Assembly (NCBI GenBank): GCA_022414725.1
Contig: CM039464.1
Coordinates: 8,599,447-8,663,446 of the forward strand
Direction of reading: 5' to 3'
DNA: 64,000 nucleotides
Source: Microglena sp. YARC
Taxonomy: Eukaryota > Chlorophyta > Chlorophyceae > Chlamydomonadales > Chlamydomonadaceae
Below, piece by piece: positions 1-10,432 of the stretch. A model generated the notes under the pieces. It was not told the origin of the DNA and ran no database searches. It was given only the letters and a program-made list of their open reading frames with translations. Both the position numbers and the translations under genes were made by a program. The number at the start of each line of letters is the position of its first letter. Position 1 is the first letter of the stretch.

Positions 1-175
1 TGGGTGGGGTGGGTGGGGTGGTGGAGTGGAGTCGGGTGGGGTGGGTAGAGTGGAGTGGGGTGGGAGGGGTGTAGTGGGGCAAGTGGGGTGGAGTGGGTGG
101 GGTGGGGTAAGGTGGAATGGAGTGGGGTGGGTGGGGTGGAGTGGGGTAGAATAGGGTGGGGTGGGTACTGGGGTC
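1..175. repeat. GGGTGGAGTGGGGT-type degenerate minisatellite
   Basis: Units of GGGTGG, GGAGTG and GGGTAG alternate throughout. In minus-gene sense this is a C/A-rich tract, probably inside the next intron or at the acceptor side of it. No separate gene is supported here. Confidence 0.8.
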
Positions 176-2680
176 CGAGCTAGTGCTAGGGTGGGGTTGG
201 TACTGCGGTCCGAGCTAGTGCCAGCACCTGCCTTGGGGCTGCGGACTCCCTCCCTGAACCCAGGCCGAATGACTGCACCACCGCTTGGAAGAGCGCTGGG
301 GGCCTCTGCCTCCCCTTCGCCTTTGCTGCGGAGCCCCCCCCCTCCATCAGACAGAAGCTCGTCGAGGTCGCCTCGCATGGCCGAGTGTGCTTCGAGCTCA
401 ATCCTATGAAGGTCCTCGTCCTCCGGATCGTCCTTGGGGTTGGATTGTAGAATAGAACGTACTTCCAGCTCGTTCGCTAGTTCTGGATCCATGTCGGGGT
501 CCATTAACTGGGAGGCACCGGAGCCCAAGTGGAGCAGGGAGCGGGAGACAGCGTCGGGGAGTGGCTGGGGGCTGACTGATCGGACGCCAACATCTGTAAG
601 GTTAGGGCAGCAGGAGGGTAGGGGGAAGCTGGTCAGCACTTGGGCTTAGGTGGTTTAGGTCTTGGTGGTTTAGGTTTAGGTGATTTAGGTTTAGTTGGTT
701 TAGGGTTTAGGACTTCAGGAGGTTTGGGGTTTAGGTGGTGTAGGTTTAGGTGGTTTAGGAGGCTTAGAAAAAGAAGTGCTGACCAGCTTCCCCTTACCCA
801 GTAGGGCGAATGCCTTGTGTAACATGGAGTGCGTTGTTTGTTGTTGCTTGCTTCATGCTGCTAATTGTCTTTTTATATTAGCTTTAGCTGGTCTATAAGC
901 TTTGGGTTCCCAGCCTTTCGTTTCTTTCTGTCCTCCCTTCGCGTCCAGGTACTACTGTTCCTTTTCTTCGCTTTTAGGGTCTACTATTGTCCATCCTGTC
1001 AATACACTGCCAGGTGTTTCAAGCGCCGATGAAGAGATTTACGCAGACACTTTTTTCTTCAAGATGTTATCAGGAAGGGGAAACATGATAACGAAATATT
1101 CACATGTACGAAAAGGTCTTGGCAAGTAACCAATCCTGATAAGGACAAGAACGGAAAAGACAGATCGCCGGCTGGACAAGTTTTATTGCCTTCTTTTCAC
1201 CTCACGGCACAGCCCGTCAGCCCGTCAGCCCCCCCCCCCCCCCCCCCCTGGAAGCTAATCTCCCTCAGCCACGTACATGCCTTCTTTTCTTTCCTCTTTC
1301 TCGTCTCCTTTCTCCAACTTTCTCTCGCTTTGTTCTCTCTATTCTCTCTATATATGAGCACAGATGCGCAAAGCCCCCAGCCATGCAACGATGGAATGGT
1401 GATGCAGCGGCGACGCGTCGTAAAAAAACGCTTCTCACCTTTCGGATCAACTTGAGCGAGTTGGGAGATCACGGCAATGAAATCTGAGATGAAGGGAGGG
1501 AATGTGTGTGTATGTGTGTTGTGTGGGGGGGGGGGGAGGGGGGGGGGGATGTGGGTGCTTGAAGCGCTTCTCACCTTTTGGATCAACTTGAGCGAGTTGG
1601 GAGATCACGGCAATGAAGTCTGAGATGAAGCGCTCCTTGATGTAAGGGATGTTGAGCCCGACCACATTGAAGTTGTTCACCAGGAAGATGCTGAAGCTAC
1701 CAGTAGCCGACAGAGACACACCATCAGGCGCCCAAGGGGGAGAGAGAGCGAGAGGGCGGTACTGTTTGTAGGGGGGCCCGCTGGCCTCTAGTCCTGCTGG
1801 AGAGACCGGGCTTGTTTGGCTTGGTGACAGGGACACCCGGGTAGTTAGATCCGAGGTCCCCACTGGGAGCAGGTGGGGCACAGTTTTGTCGTGTCCAAGG
1901 GATGACCCCGCTGTTGTCATTCGTCTTGGCCATGATGGCGATGAAGTCGTTGGAGTTGTGGCAGAACATGTCGGCTTGGGGGGCGTAGGCCGTAGGTGAG
2001 ATGTAGAGTGTGGTGGGGGCGTCGGAGGCGGTGAAGTCCATCGGGGGGCAAGGCCGCATCCCAGGGATACAGTCGCAGCCAAAGTTGGTTTGGGCCAGGG
2101 GCATGAAGGAGTAGAGGGAGGAGTCGGGGTTGCAAACATGCTGAAGGTCAATGGTGAAGGTAATGCACGTGTAGGTGCCCTCAACGGGGAAGAGGTCCAT
2201 GTATTGCGGCATGTTCTGGAGGGTGGGGGAGGGGTGGTAGGGTAGGATGAGTCAAGGTGGCAGGGAGATGGAGGGAATGTATGAGGGTGGGGTTCAAGCC
2301 TCGGTTGGGTGGTGTACCTGTGTCACTGAGTCAGGGTAGCCATGCTGGTGCCCCTCTCCCAACCTCCCTAGCCCCCCACCCCTACCCAAACCACATCAAC
2401 ACCCAGAAATACAAACACACATTCTCTCTTACACATACGCCACCACCACCACCACTAGAGTACCACAGCCTACTCAAGCAGTCCTAAATCACCCCCCCCA
2501 CCCACCCACCCCTCACAACAGTTTTTTCTTTGTTGGGTTACACGTAGCAGCTTCTAGACAGCTCCCTTTCCATGTCCTTGATCCCAAACTTGAAGCTAAT
2601 AATAACAATAATAATAATAATACTAATACTAATACTACTACTACTAATAATAATAATAACAATAATAAAAATAAATAAAA

Positions 2681-2715
<35 letters not shown>

Positions 2716-2756
2716 TAACAACAATAATAATAAATAATAATAATAATAATCATAAT

Positions 2757-2803
<47 letters not shown>

Positions 2804-5800
2804 TAACGCCTGGTGGGGCGTGGTGTTAAGGAAGCCCGTCGTACGCGGGTGGGGAGCGGTCTCCTACCTCAACTGGACAAGCTACCATCGCGGTTGACAA
2901 CGACCTGCAACGCCAAGAGCGACCAAAGGGGGAGTCGAACCCCCGACTCTTCATCCTCAAGCAATCTGGTATACCACTAGACAATTGTATATCACTGAAA
3001 GAGACTAAACCTGAAGCTAGCTAGTACATATGAAAACTGACATGGCAGGCATTCCAATGCAGCTGCGAGCTTTGGGGTTGAAGCAGTGGCTGGCTAATGG
3101 GACTGTCGGGAAGCTGACATGAATAGCCCCAACAACAAACAGTGCCTGGTACACTCCCCACTCACCACTAGGGTTCCGCTATGTTATATAATATTAGTGA
3201 ATAAATAATATTATACAATATTAGTTGGACGAGCCGTCTCACCAGAATTTCGAATTTATTTGAAAAACTAATATTATTGTCACACTAAAATAATATTAGT
3301 TCATATTAGTTTTTCAAATATTAATATTAGTTGCCGTTCCCTACTCACCACCAAGGAGAGGTTTTTCCATGCATACATGGCGACGGCGTAGTTTGCATTA
3401 GTCTCGTCCAAATTTGTTTTGAAGATGTAAGGACAAGAGAGCTGCATCGTAACGTACAGACGGCTGCCAGATGTCTCGAAGAGAGTCAGTTTGCCAACCA
3501 CATCCGAACTGACTGTCGTGATCAAATCTATCACAAGCGGCTCTCCACAAATTGATATATCCTCGGCGATGGACGCAGGCAGCACGCAAACATCTCCGTT
3601 GCTGTGGTAGTCGTCAATAGGCTGCAGAGCACACAGAGGGTGGGGTGGGGTGGCAGGGTTAGGGTGAGGGCAAGATGCCAGGGGGGTGAAGGGGGTGTAT
3701 GTATGAGGGTTGACGGATGCACGCAAACATCTCCGTTGCTGTGGTAGTCGTCAATAGGCTGCAGAGCACACAGAGGGTGGGGGTGGGGTGGCAGGGTAGG
3801 GTGAGGCAAGGTGCCACGGGGGTGGAGGGGATGTATGTATGAATGTTGCAGGATGCACGCAAACATCTCCGTTGCTGTTTTAGTCGTCAATAGGATGTTG
3901 AGCACACAGAGGGTGGGTGGGGGGTGGTAGGGTAGGGTGAGGCAAGGTCCCACGGGGGTGGAGAGGGTGCATGTATGAGAGTTGCAGGGATGCACGCAAA
4001 CATCTCCGTTGCTGTGGTAGTCGTCAATAGGCTTCAGAGCACACAGAGGGTGGGGGTGGGTGGTAGGGTAGGGTGAGGCAGGGTGCCAGGGGGGTGAAGG
4101 GGGTGTATGTATGAGGGTTGCAGGGCTGCAGGCAAACATATTCAATGCTGTGATAGTCATCAATAGGCTGCAAAGCACACAAAGGGTGGGGGTGAGGAGT
4201 GGAGAGGGTGGGGAGGTGGAGAGGGTGGGGAGGTGGAGAGGGTGAGGTGGAGAGGGTGAGGAATGGAGGAATGGAGGAGTGGAGAGGGTGAGGGGTGGAG
4301 AGGGTGAGGAATGGAGGAGTGGAGGAGTGGAGAGGGTGAGGAATGGAGGAATGGAGGAGTGGAGAGAGTGAGGGGTGGAGAGGGTGAGAGAGGAGTGAGG
4401 AGTGGAGGAGTGGAGAAGGTAGGAGGGAGAGGGTGAGTTGAGGAGTGGAGGAGAGAGGGTGAGGAATGGAGGAGTGGAGGAGTGGAGAGGGTGAGGAATG
4501 GAGGAGTGGAGGAGTGGAGAGGGTGAGGAATGGAGGAGTGGAGGAGTGGAGAGGGTGAGGAATGGAGGAGTGGAGGAGTGGAGAGGGTGAGGTATTGAGG
4601 AGTGGAGGAGTGGAGGAGTGGAGAGGGTGAGGAATGGACAGGGTGAGAATGGAGGAGTGGAGGAGTGCAGAGGGTGAGGAATGGAGGTTTGGAGGAGTGG
4701 AGAGGGTGAGGGGTGGAGAGGTAGAGGAATGGAGAGGGTGAGAAATGGAGTAGTGGAGGAGTGGAGGAGTGGAGAGGGTGAGGAATGGAGGAGTGGAGGA
4801 GTGGAGAGGTGAGGAATGAGGAGTGGAGGAGTGGAGAGGGTGAGGAATGGAGGAGTGGAGGAGTGGAGAGGGTGAGGAATGGAGGAGTGGTGGAGTGGAG
4901 AGGGGGGGGAATTGAGGAATAGAGGAGTGGAGGAGTGAAGAGGGGGAGGAATGGAGGAGTGGAGGAGTGGAGGAGTGGAGAGGGTGAGTAATGGACAGGA
5001 TGAGAATGGAGGAGTGGAGGAGTGGAGAGGGTGAGGAATGGAGGAGTGGAGGAGTGGAGAGGGTGAGGGGTGGAGAGGTAGAGGAAAGGAGAGGGTGAGG
5101 AATAGAGGAGTGGAGGAGTGGAGAGGGTGAGGAATGGAGGAGTGGAGGAGTGGAGGAGTGGAGAGGGTGAGGAATGGAGGAGTGGAGGAGTGGAGAGGGT
5201 GAGGAGTGGAGGAGTGGAGAGGGTGAGGAATGGAGGAGTGGAGGAGTGAAGAGGGTGAGGAGTGGAGAGGGTGAGGAGGTGGAGAGGGTGAGGAGTGGAG
5301 AGGGTGAGGGGTGGAGAAGGTGAGGAGTGGAGGAGTGGAGAGGGTGAGGAGTGGAGAGGGTTAGGAGGTGGAGAGGGTGAGGAGTGGACGAGAGGGTGAG
5401 GTGGAGAGGGTGAGGAGTGGAGGAGTGGAGAGAGGGTGAGTAATGGAGGAGTGGAGGAGTGGAGAGGGTGAGGGGTGGAGAGGGTGAGGGGTGGAGAGGG
5501 TGAGGAGTGGAGGAGTGGAGAGGGTGAGGAGGTGGAGAGGGTGAGAAGCGGAGGAGTGGAGAGGGTGAGGGATGGAGGAGTGGAGAGGGTGAGGAATGGA
5601 GGAGTGGAGGAGTGGAGAGGGTGAGGGGTGGAGGAGTGGAGAGGGTGAGGAATGGAGGAGTGGAGGAGTGGAGAGGGTGAGGGTGGAGGAGTGGAGAGGG
5701 TGAGGGTGGAGGAGTGGAGGGAATGGAGGAGTGGAGGAGTGCAGAGGGTGAGGGGTGGAGAGGGTGAGGAGTGGAGGAGTGGAGAGGGTGAGGAGTGGAG

Positions 5801-8390
5801 GAGTGGAGAGGGTGAGGAATGGAGGAGTGGAGGAGTGGAGAGGGTGAGGGGTGGAGAGGGTGAGGAGTGGAGGAGTGGAGAGGGTGAGGGGTGGAAAGGG
5901 TGAGGAGGTGGAGAGGGTGAGGAGTGGAGGAGGATAGAGTGAGGAGTGGTGTGCCCTTGGAGGTGGTGGTGGTGGCAGAGGTGTGTGAGTGGAAATGACC
6001 TCAAATCCAAACTTCGAGAAGAGATTGTGAGAACACTCACACTTACACACAAACACACACACATAAACACACTCACACACACATAAACACACACAATCAC
6101 ATACATAAACACACTCACACACACATAAACACGCACACACACATAAACACACACAATCACATACATAAACACACTCACACACACATAAACACACTCACAA
6201 ACACACATAAACACACACAATCACATACATAAACACACTCACACACACGTAAACAGACACACACACATAAACACACACAATCACATACATAAACACACAC
6301 ACACATAAACACACACAATCACATACATAAACACACTCACACACACATAAACACACACAATCACATACATAAACACACTCACACACACATAAACACACAC
6401 AAACATAAACACACACAATCACATACATAAACACACTCACACACACATAAACACACTCACACACACATAAACACAAACAATCACATACATAAACACACTC
6501 ACACACACATAAACACACACACACATAAACACACACAATCACATACATAAACACACTCACACACACATAAACACACACACATAAATACACACAATCACAT
6601 ACATAAACACACACACACACATAGACACACTCACACACACACTCATAAACACACACAATCACATACATAAACACACTCACACACACATAAACACACACAA
6701 TCACATACATAAACACACTCACACAAACATAAACACACTCACACACACATAAACACACACAATCACATACATAAACACACTCACACACACATAAACACAC
6801 ACAATCACATACATAAACACACTCACACACACATAAACACACACACACATAAACACACACAATCACATACATAAACACACTCACACACACATAAACACAC
6901 ACAAACATAAACACACACAATCACATACATAAACACACTCGCACACACATAAACACACACACACATAAACACACACAATCACATACATAAACACACTCAC
7001 ACACACATAGACACACTCACACACACTCATAAACACACACAATCACATACATAAACACACACAATCACATACACACACACGCTCACACTAACACTAATAC
7101 ACACAAACACACACATTAACACACTCACACACACAAACACAAACACAAACACAAACAGTCACATACACACACACGCGAACACTAATACACACGAACACAC
7201 ACATAAACACACTCACACACACACACAATCACATACACACACACACACACGAACACTAATACACACAAACACGCACATAAACACAGACACACAGACATAA
7301 ACACACCCACACACACACACTCACACACAATAACACACAGATAAAGACAAGCACTAAGGGGTGGGTGGGGTTGTGATCACTAATTGTGATCAGCAGAGAC
7401 TGCCAGTGCATCAGACAGGCCTCTTTTTGTGGGGGTGAGGAGGAACTAAGGCAGCAGTGAGGACTGGTAGTGCATTAGCTAGGTCTCATGCTGAAGGCTG
7501 AGAGTAGCAATTATGTTAGGCGATCAGCAGAAAGTGTCGGTCCATCAGGCAGGCTTCGTGCTTGTGGCCATAGTAGTAGGGACCGGCATATCATATGATG
7601 TTGACCAAAGGCGAGTATGGTATCATATGATATCATACAAATTGTATCATATGATAAAATATATGAGAGGTAACTTTGGCCTAGCTAGACCGCCGTCGTC
7701 ACACGATATCATATGATGACAAGATATCATATGATATCATCCTGCCGTTCCTTCGGAGTAGTGAACTAGTGACTAGTGGTGCCCAGGGACAAGTTGTGGC
7801 TAGTGGATAGCTTGTTGCCAACAACTGTGAAAGGAAAAGCTGTAGGACTGTACAGGAGTACTGTTTTGTCTGAAGGCTGTGAGCCTGTGATTCCCAGGCC
7901 TCTGATAGTCTTGAGATGCGATTTGAACAAGGTTTGATTTTAATTCAGACTCGAAGAGCTGAGGGGAGCATTCGCCTTAGAATTCGAGGGCTGTACAGGC
8001 CGGGGAGTCTGCTGGGGAGAGCTCCGAGTCCAACCAGCTTTCCCAAGAATTTGCGCTTGGCCGCAGTTAGCGAAGCCAGTAGCTTCTGCAGCGTAAGGCT
8101 TTATCTAGAGTTCTATACCCCAGGAGGCGACAAACCGAGGAAGGGGGGTCGCAACTGAATGGTACTGATCCTGGTACTGATGGGGGTGGGTTTTTTAAAG
8201 CGAGGAGGAAGATGCTGAGAACAGTTGCGAGCCAGCCTACCTCGCATTTTTCCACGTTGTTGCGGCAGGGCGCGCACTGCCCTGGAGGAGCTGTAAGGCA
8301 ATAATCGCTAAGTAGAGCAGCACTGGACAGCGCGTGCAGGGCGAAGAGCAGCCAGTAGAGGCACGCTTTCCATACACGAGCTTCAGCCAT
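1..8390 (-). CDS. Multi-exon gene for a predicted secreted or membrane-anchored Cys-containing protein; 3' part beyond the window
   Basis: Gene-level entry joining minus-strand exons 8241-8390, 3349-3621, 1575-2215 and about 228-593. The first ATG opens a hydrophobic signal-peptide-like stretch (WKACLYWLLFALHALSSAA), followed by a Cys-containing segment (CLTAPPGQC, CAPC, VEKCE). Junction phases are 0, 0 and 1 and each join keeps an open frame, with good donors (GTAGGC, GTGAGT, GTGAGA) and CAG acceptors. Exons 2 and 3 add further cysteines (GDVCV, ISICGE, QLSCPY, HVC, GCDC, RPCPP, MFC), as expected for an extracellular region. Exon 4 is acidic and Ser/Pro-rich. I see no transmembrane helix, though one may lie beyond the window. 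Exon 3 holds one probable single-base frame break. I do not recognise the family. The gene is divergent from the ankyrin gene at 13157. Protein seen so far: about 475 residues. Confidence 0.6.
228..593 (-). CDS. Minus gene exon 4: acidic Ser/Pro-rich segment; 3' limit uncertain
   Basis: Follows an ACCTTACAG acceptor, in phase 1 (DVGVRSVSPQPLPD). Reads LLHLGSGASQLMDPDMD, then an acidic stretch (NPKDDPEDEDLHRIELEA) and LDELLSDGGGG. I set the lower limit at a GTGCTG donor near 226, but the frame stays open into the G/T-rich repeat at 1-175, so it may run further. Composition suggests a disordered, possibly cytoplasmic region. Confidence 0.5.
628..798. mobile_element. Introner-like element with terminal inverted repeats (inside minus-gene intron 3)
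   Basis: Begins GTAGGGGGAAGCTGGTCAGC and ends with the inverted version, GCTGACCAGCTTCCCCTTAC. The interior is degenerate TTTAGG/CCTAAA repeat. The same terminal pair recurs at or near the splice sites of at least five plus-gene introns. Confidence 0.6.
1431..1485 (-). repeat. Echo of minus-gene exon 3 end
   Basis: About 50 bases nearly identical to 1566-1622, covering the last codons of exon 3 (DFIAVISQLAQVDPK) and its GTGAGA donor. They are separated from the true exon end by a GT and poly-G spacer (1503-1550). Confidence 0.8.
1575..2215 (-). CDS. Minus gene exon 3, with an internal frame break
   Basis: Starts NMPQYMDLFPVEG after a CCCTCCAG acceptor and ends AQVDPK before a GTGAGA donor. 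The first two thirds read in one frame (cysteines in YTCIT, QHVCN, FGCDC, RPCPP, DMFCHN, RQNCAPP). The last third, from about YKQYRPLALSPPW to the donor, reads in the frame one base away. The change can be placed at the run of six G (plus strand) near 1771-1776, so a sequencing error or recent indel is likely; a tiny missed intron is the alternative. The terminal frame joins exon 4 in phase 1. Confidence 0.55.
2586..2801. repeat. (AAT/ATT)n microsatellite, tail of the SINE at 2802-2990
   Basis: Long ATA/ATT trinucleotide run directly against the 3' end of the SINE (minus sense), as expected for a SINE that ends in a microsatellite tail. Confidence 0.8.
2802..2990 (-). mobile_element. tRNA-derived SINE, copy 1
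   Basis: On the minus strand the head has an A-box-like TCTAGTGGTATACC and a perfect B box GGTTCGACTCC within a strong T-arm (GGGGG...CCCCC). There is no matching acceptor stem, so it is not a functional tRNA gene. The body contains AACCGCGATGGTAGC and CACGCCCCACCAGGCG, then the ATT tail. Related copies: 14125-14325 and 28567-28655. Confidence 0.7.
3180..3345. repeat. AT-rich inverted-repeat patch
   Basis: AATATTAGTT and its complement recur about six times. AAAACTAATATTA near 3264 faces ATATTAGTTTTT near 3305, so a hairpin is possible just past the exon 2 donor of the minus gene. A decayed MITE is one explanation. Confidence 0.45.
3349..3621 (-). CDS. Minus gene exon 2
   Basis: Ninety-one codons between a CTCTGCAG acceptor and a GTGAGT donor. 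Begins PIDDYHSNGDVCVLP and ends AWKNLSLV. It contains three cysteines and a beta-rich, extracellular-looking composition (LITTVSSDVVGKLTLFE). Phase 0 at both ends joins VEKCE to PIDDY and LSLV to NMPQY without a stop. Four partial copies of its first 50 or so bases lie just upstream in the same intron (3700-4180). Confidence 0.65.
3700..4180 (-). repeat. Four echoes of minus-gene exon 2 start
   Basis: Repeats of about 135 bp, each carrying TCTGCAG plus the first 16 or so codons of exon 2 (PIDDYHSNGDVCVHP in three copies), followed by CCACCC/CACCCTAC spacer. Copies lie near 3711-3770, 3850-3905, 3990-4045 and 4130-4175. Each has its own acceptor, though some are mutated. Confidence 0.8.
4190..5950. 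repeat. GGAGAGGGTGAGGAGTGGA minisatellite
   Basis: About 1.75 kb of 18-30 bp purine units (GGAGTGGAGGAGTGGAGAGG variants). It lies in minus-gene intron 1, where the sense strand is C/T-rich. The long open frames across it are Pro/Ser/Leu/His low complexity and are not genes. Confidence 0.9.
6030..7340. repeat. CACACACATAAACACA minisatellite
   Basis: Units of CACACACATAAACACA and ACAATCACATACATAAACAC over 1.3 kb. In minus-gene sense it is a G/T-rich field on the donor side of intron 1. The Cys/Val open frames inside are repeat translations. Confidence 0.9.
7588..7735. repeat. Cluster of ATCATATGAT palindromes
   Basis: Five or so copies of the perfect 10-base palindrome ATCATATGAT within 150 bp, at about 7590, 7623, 7648, 7708 and 7725. 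It lies about 500 bp inside minus-gene intron 1. Function unknown. The remainder of 7340-8240 shows no coding signal. Confidence 0.6.
8241..8390 (-). CDS. Minus gene exon 1: signal peptide and first Cys cluster
   Basis: Fifty codons from ATG at 8390 to a GTAGGC donor directly below 8241; ends in phase 0 with VEKCE. Residues 8-26 are hydrophobic, then AALLSDYC gives a plausible cleavage region. Four cysteines follow within about 20 residues. The start was chosen because it is the first ATG and puts the signal peptide at the N-terminus. Promoter elements upstream were not identified. Confidence 0.65.
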
Positions 8391-8879
8391 CGCTGGATAG
8401 CTGAAAGCACTAAACTTGTAGCAGCAGTAGACTGAGAGGGGGGAAAGGGACTTCAGTACCAGACATGAAGACCACGGCGCTATACCTGCGAGAATAATTA
8501 GCGATTGCGTTCAGAAAGATCTCCGGCGCTTTTAAACTTGCCGAGCATTGAGTAGCAGATACTTGTAGCCTCGCAGATGAAACAATACCCAATGGGAAGA
8601 TAAGATGATGCCCAATTGCAAAGGGAAACGCCCCGTATCTGCCAAAAGGCGACCAACTTACGTATTTCGGCTGTTCTAGCGGAAGCACTATCTCTACCCT
8701 GCAGTGGCGGAATGAGCAGAGGAAAGGCAGGCTGGAAACCCGGAAAGTTAGTGAGCCCGGGCAGGTGGTAATCTATTCCATAAGGTTCAGGTGGGCAAGC
8801 TGGTACCAGAAGATATGCGCAGGGGGGCGCTTGACCCGCGACCCGGCTGGTCCTAATCACATGTTGCCACCCTAGAACC

Positions 8880-9092
8880 GGGCCGTTTCATATGTACTCC
8901 CTCCAGGCTGGCTCCAGGCGATATCAGGGCCGGCAAATCGATGTGATGAGGTGGCGGTGCACGACCTATGAGCTGGCACGTCGGTCCCTCTGCTTTGGAT
9001 GGCCGATTGCGGCGGATGCGGATGGCCGACGGCGCGCCCTGATATCTCCAGGCGGGCCGTTTTCATATGTACTCCCTCCAGGCTGGCTCCAG
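8880..9092. repeat. Direct repeat pair enclosing an inverted GATATCAGGGC
   Basis: CATATGTACTCCCTCCAGGC occurs at about 8889 and 9065. GATATCAGGGC near 8919 is inverted as GCCCTGATATC near 9036. This could be a small decayed element. The rest of 8391-9545 holds no supported feature; it is presumably the 5' flank of the minus gene. Confidence 0.5.
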
Positions 9093-9547
9093 CCATCTCA
9101 TTAATCATCATAACTCGCCACAACTCATTGCCCTCCGCTTAGCTGGCAGGTAGACTCCTGCCAAGAAACCCCAAATAATCAAAAATGGGGGGGGGGGAGC
9201 TACTTTTCACTTTCCCTCTCATTGGGCTATCGTATTCATGCCAGGATGTCTAATTGTCTATTCATCCGTCAAGAAGCGATGCTGGATGCTCCTCCTGAGG
9301 GTCAATCAGGAGGTGGCTATTAACTATCGCAAAGGCACCAGCAAATGCGCCAGTCGTCCAAGTCACTGCTGGTGCTAACTTCAAGGCCTTGTCTCTGATC
9401 CACTCTTGCTTGACCGCTCCTATCTCTGCGGCCTTTACGAAGAGGAGCAAGATTGCCCCCAATGCTCTTAGCATTCTCAGAGTCCAGTTTGGAGGACGAA
9501 CCATAAACATGGAACATACCGCCCTTAAGGGACTCATGGGTATTACT

Positions 9548-9707
9548 ATGGTTCGCAATGGTTCGCAATGGTTCGCAATGGTTCACAATGGTTCACAATG
9601 GTTCACAATGGTTCGCAATGGTTCGCAATGGTTCGCAATGGTTCACAATGGTTCACAATGGTTCGCAATGGTTCACAATGGTTCGCAATGGTTCGCAATG
9701 GTTCGCA
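9548..9707. repeat. 10-bp minisatellite GGTTCGCAAT / GGTTCACAAT
   Basis: About 16 tandem copies, alternating G and A at one position, directly in front of the LINE remnant. Translates as VRNGSQWF in frame with it, but this looks like a tandem expansion rather than a protein domain. Confidence 0.9.
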
Positions 9708-10154
9708 GCCAACAGCAATGATGAGAATGGCTTGATTCCCTTTACATCCGCCTTACATAAGCAGGATCAGATTCGTTCTATAGCACAGTTTAGAATGGGT
9801 TCCCATTGGCTGAACACAGAAAGAATGAGGGTGGTGGATAGAGCACACATCCCTCGCTCAATGAGACACTGTCAAATGTGTGGGTTCCAAAAAACTGAGG
9901 ATGAAATGCATATGTTTGAGTGCCCTTTTTATAATGATATTCGCCTCCGCTACCAGAATCTGTTTACAGATATTTATAGGCATGTCCATGAGGATACCGA
10001 CTTAACCGTATGGAATGTGGAATTCTGCGATTCCACATTCAGAACCTTTATGAATGGAAATGGCACTAAGTCTTTTTGGAGCAACCTAGCCGACTATCTT
10101 TCTACTTGTAGAAGAGCAAGACAGGAAGCCCTGGACTGCTTAGTGGCACCGTAA
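9708..10154 (+). pseudogene. LINE ORF2 C-terminal fragment with CCHC-like motif
   Basis: About 149 codons to a TAA at 10152-10154. The segment CQMCGFQKTEDEMHMFEC fits the C-x2-C...H-x3/4-C motif found after the reverse transcriptase domain of many LINE proteins, followed by PFYNDIRLRYQNLF as in those families. It is truncated at the 5' side by the 10-bp minisatellite, and it lacks the catalytic domains, so it is non-functional. Confidence 0.65.
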
Positions 10155-10432
10155 TTTATTATCCCTTTTTTTTCTTCTTGAGACTTCTCATTTGTTAGCT
10201 TCTTACCTCCGCCACTGTAAGTGGTTGAGATCTGGGTCCTGCTCTAAGGGGTTTAATACCTACGCCACCAAAACGGTGGTTGGGAGTTTGGTTTGTTTGT
10301 CCTCGACACACCCCTGATGTAATGGGGTTTTTTGCTTTGTGGGTGCTTTTCTTTTTTGTTTAAAGCACAGAGTCTCATACACCCTCGCGGTGTCAAGTAG
10401 ACTTTAACATGTAATGTAATGTAATGTATGTA
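9708..10432 (+). mobile_element. 5'-truncated non-LTR (LINE-type) retrotransposon, 3' end
   Basis: Contains the C-terminal coding piece at 9708-10154, an untranslated stretch with short hairpins (ACGCCACCAAAACGGTGG), and an ATGTA-type terminal repeat (TGTAATGTAATGTAATG) near 10410-10428. Such simple tails are usual at LINE 3' ends. No reverse transcriptase domain remains upstream. Confidence 0.65.

Noticed and set aside
2925..2990. Functional tRNA gene on the minus strand
   Set aside because: Good T-arm and B box, but no complementary acceptor stem and a poor anticodon stem; better as a SINE head.
4160..6920. Very long minus-strand open frames (686 and 241 residues) of Pro/Ser/Leu/His and Cys/Val
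   Set aside because: They are translations of the GGAGAGGGTGAGG and CACACATAAACA minisatellites; all three frames are open and composition is low complexity.
7916..8158. 80-residue plus-strand open frame
   Set aside because: Short, no recognisable motif, lies within intron 1 of the minus gene; no evidence beyond openness.
9558..9707. VRNGSQWF repeats as a protein domain
   Set aside because: Produced by the 10-bp minisatellite; codes in several frames alike.
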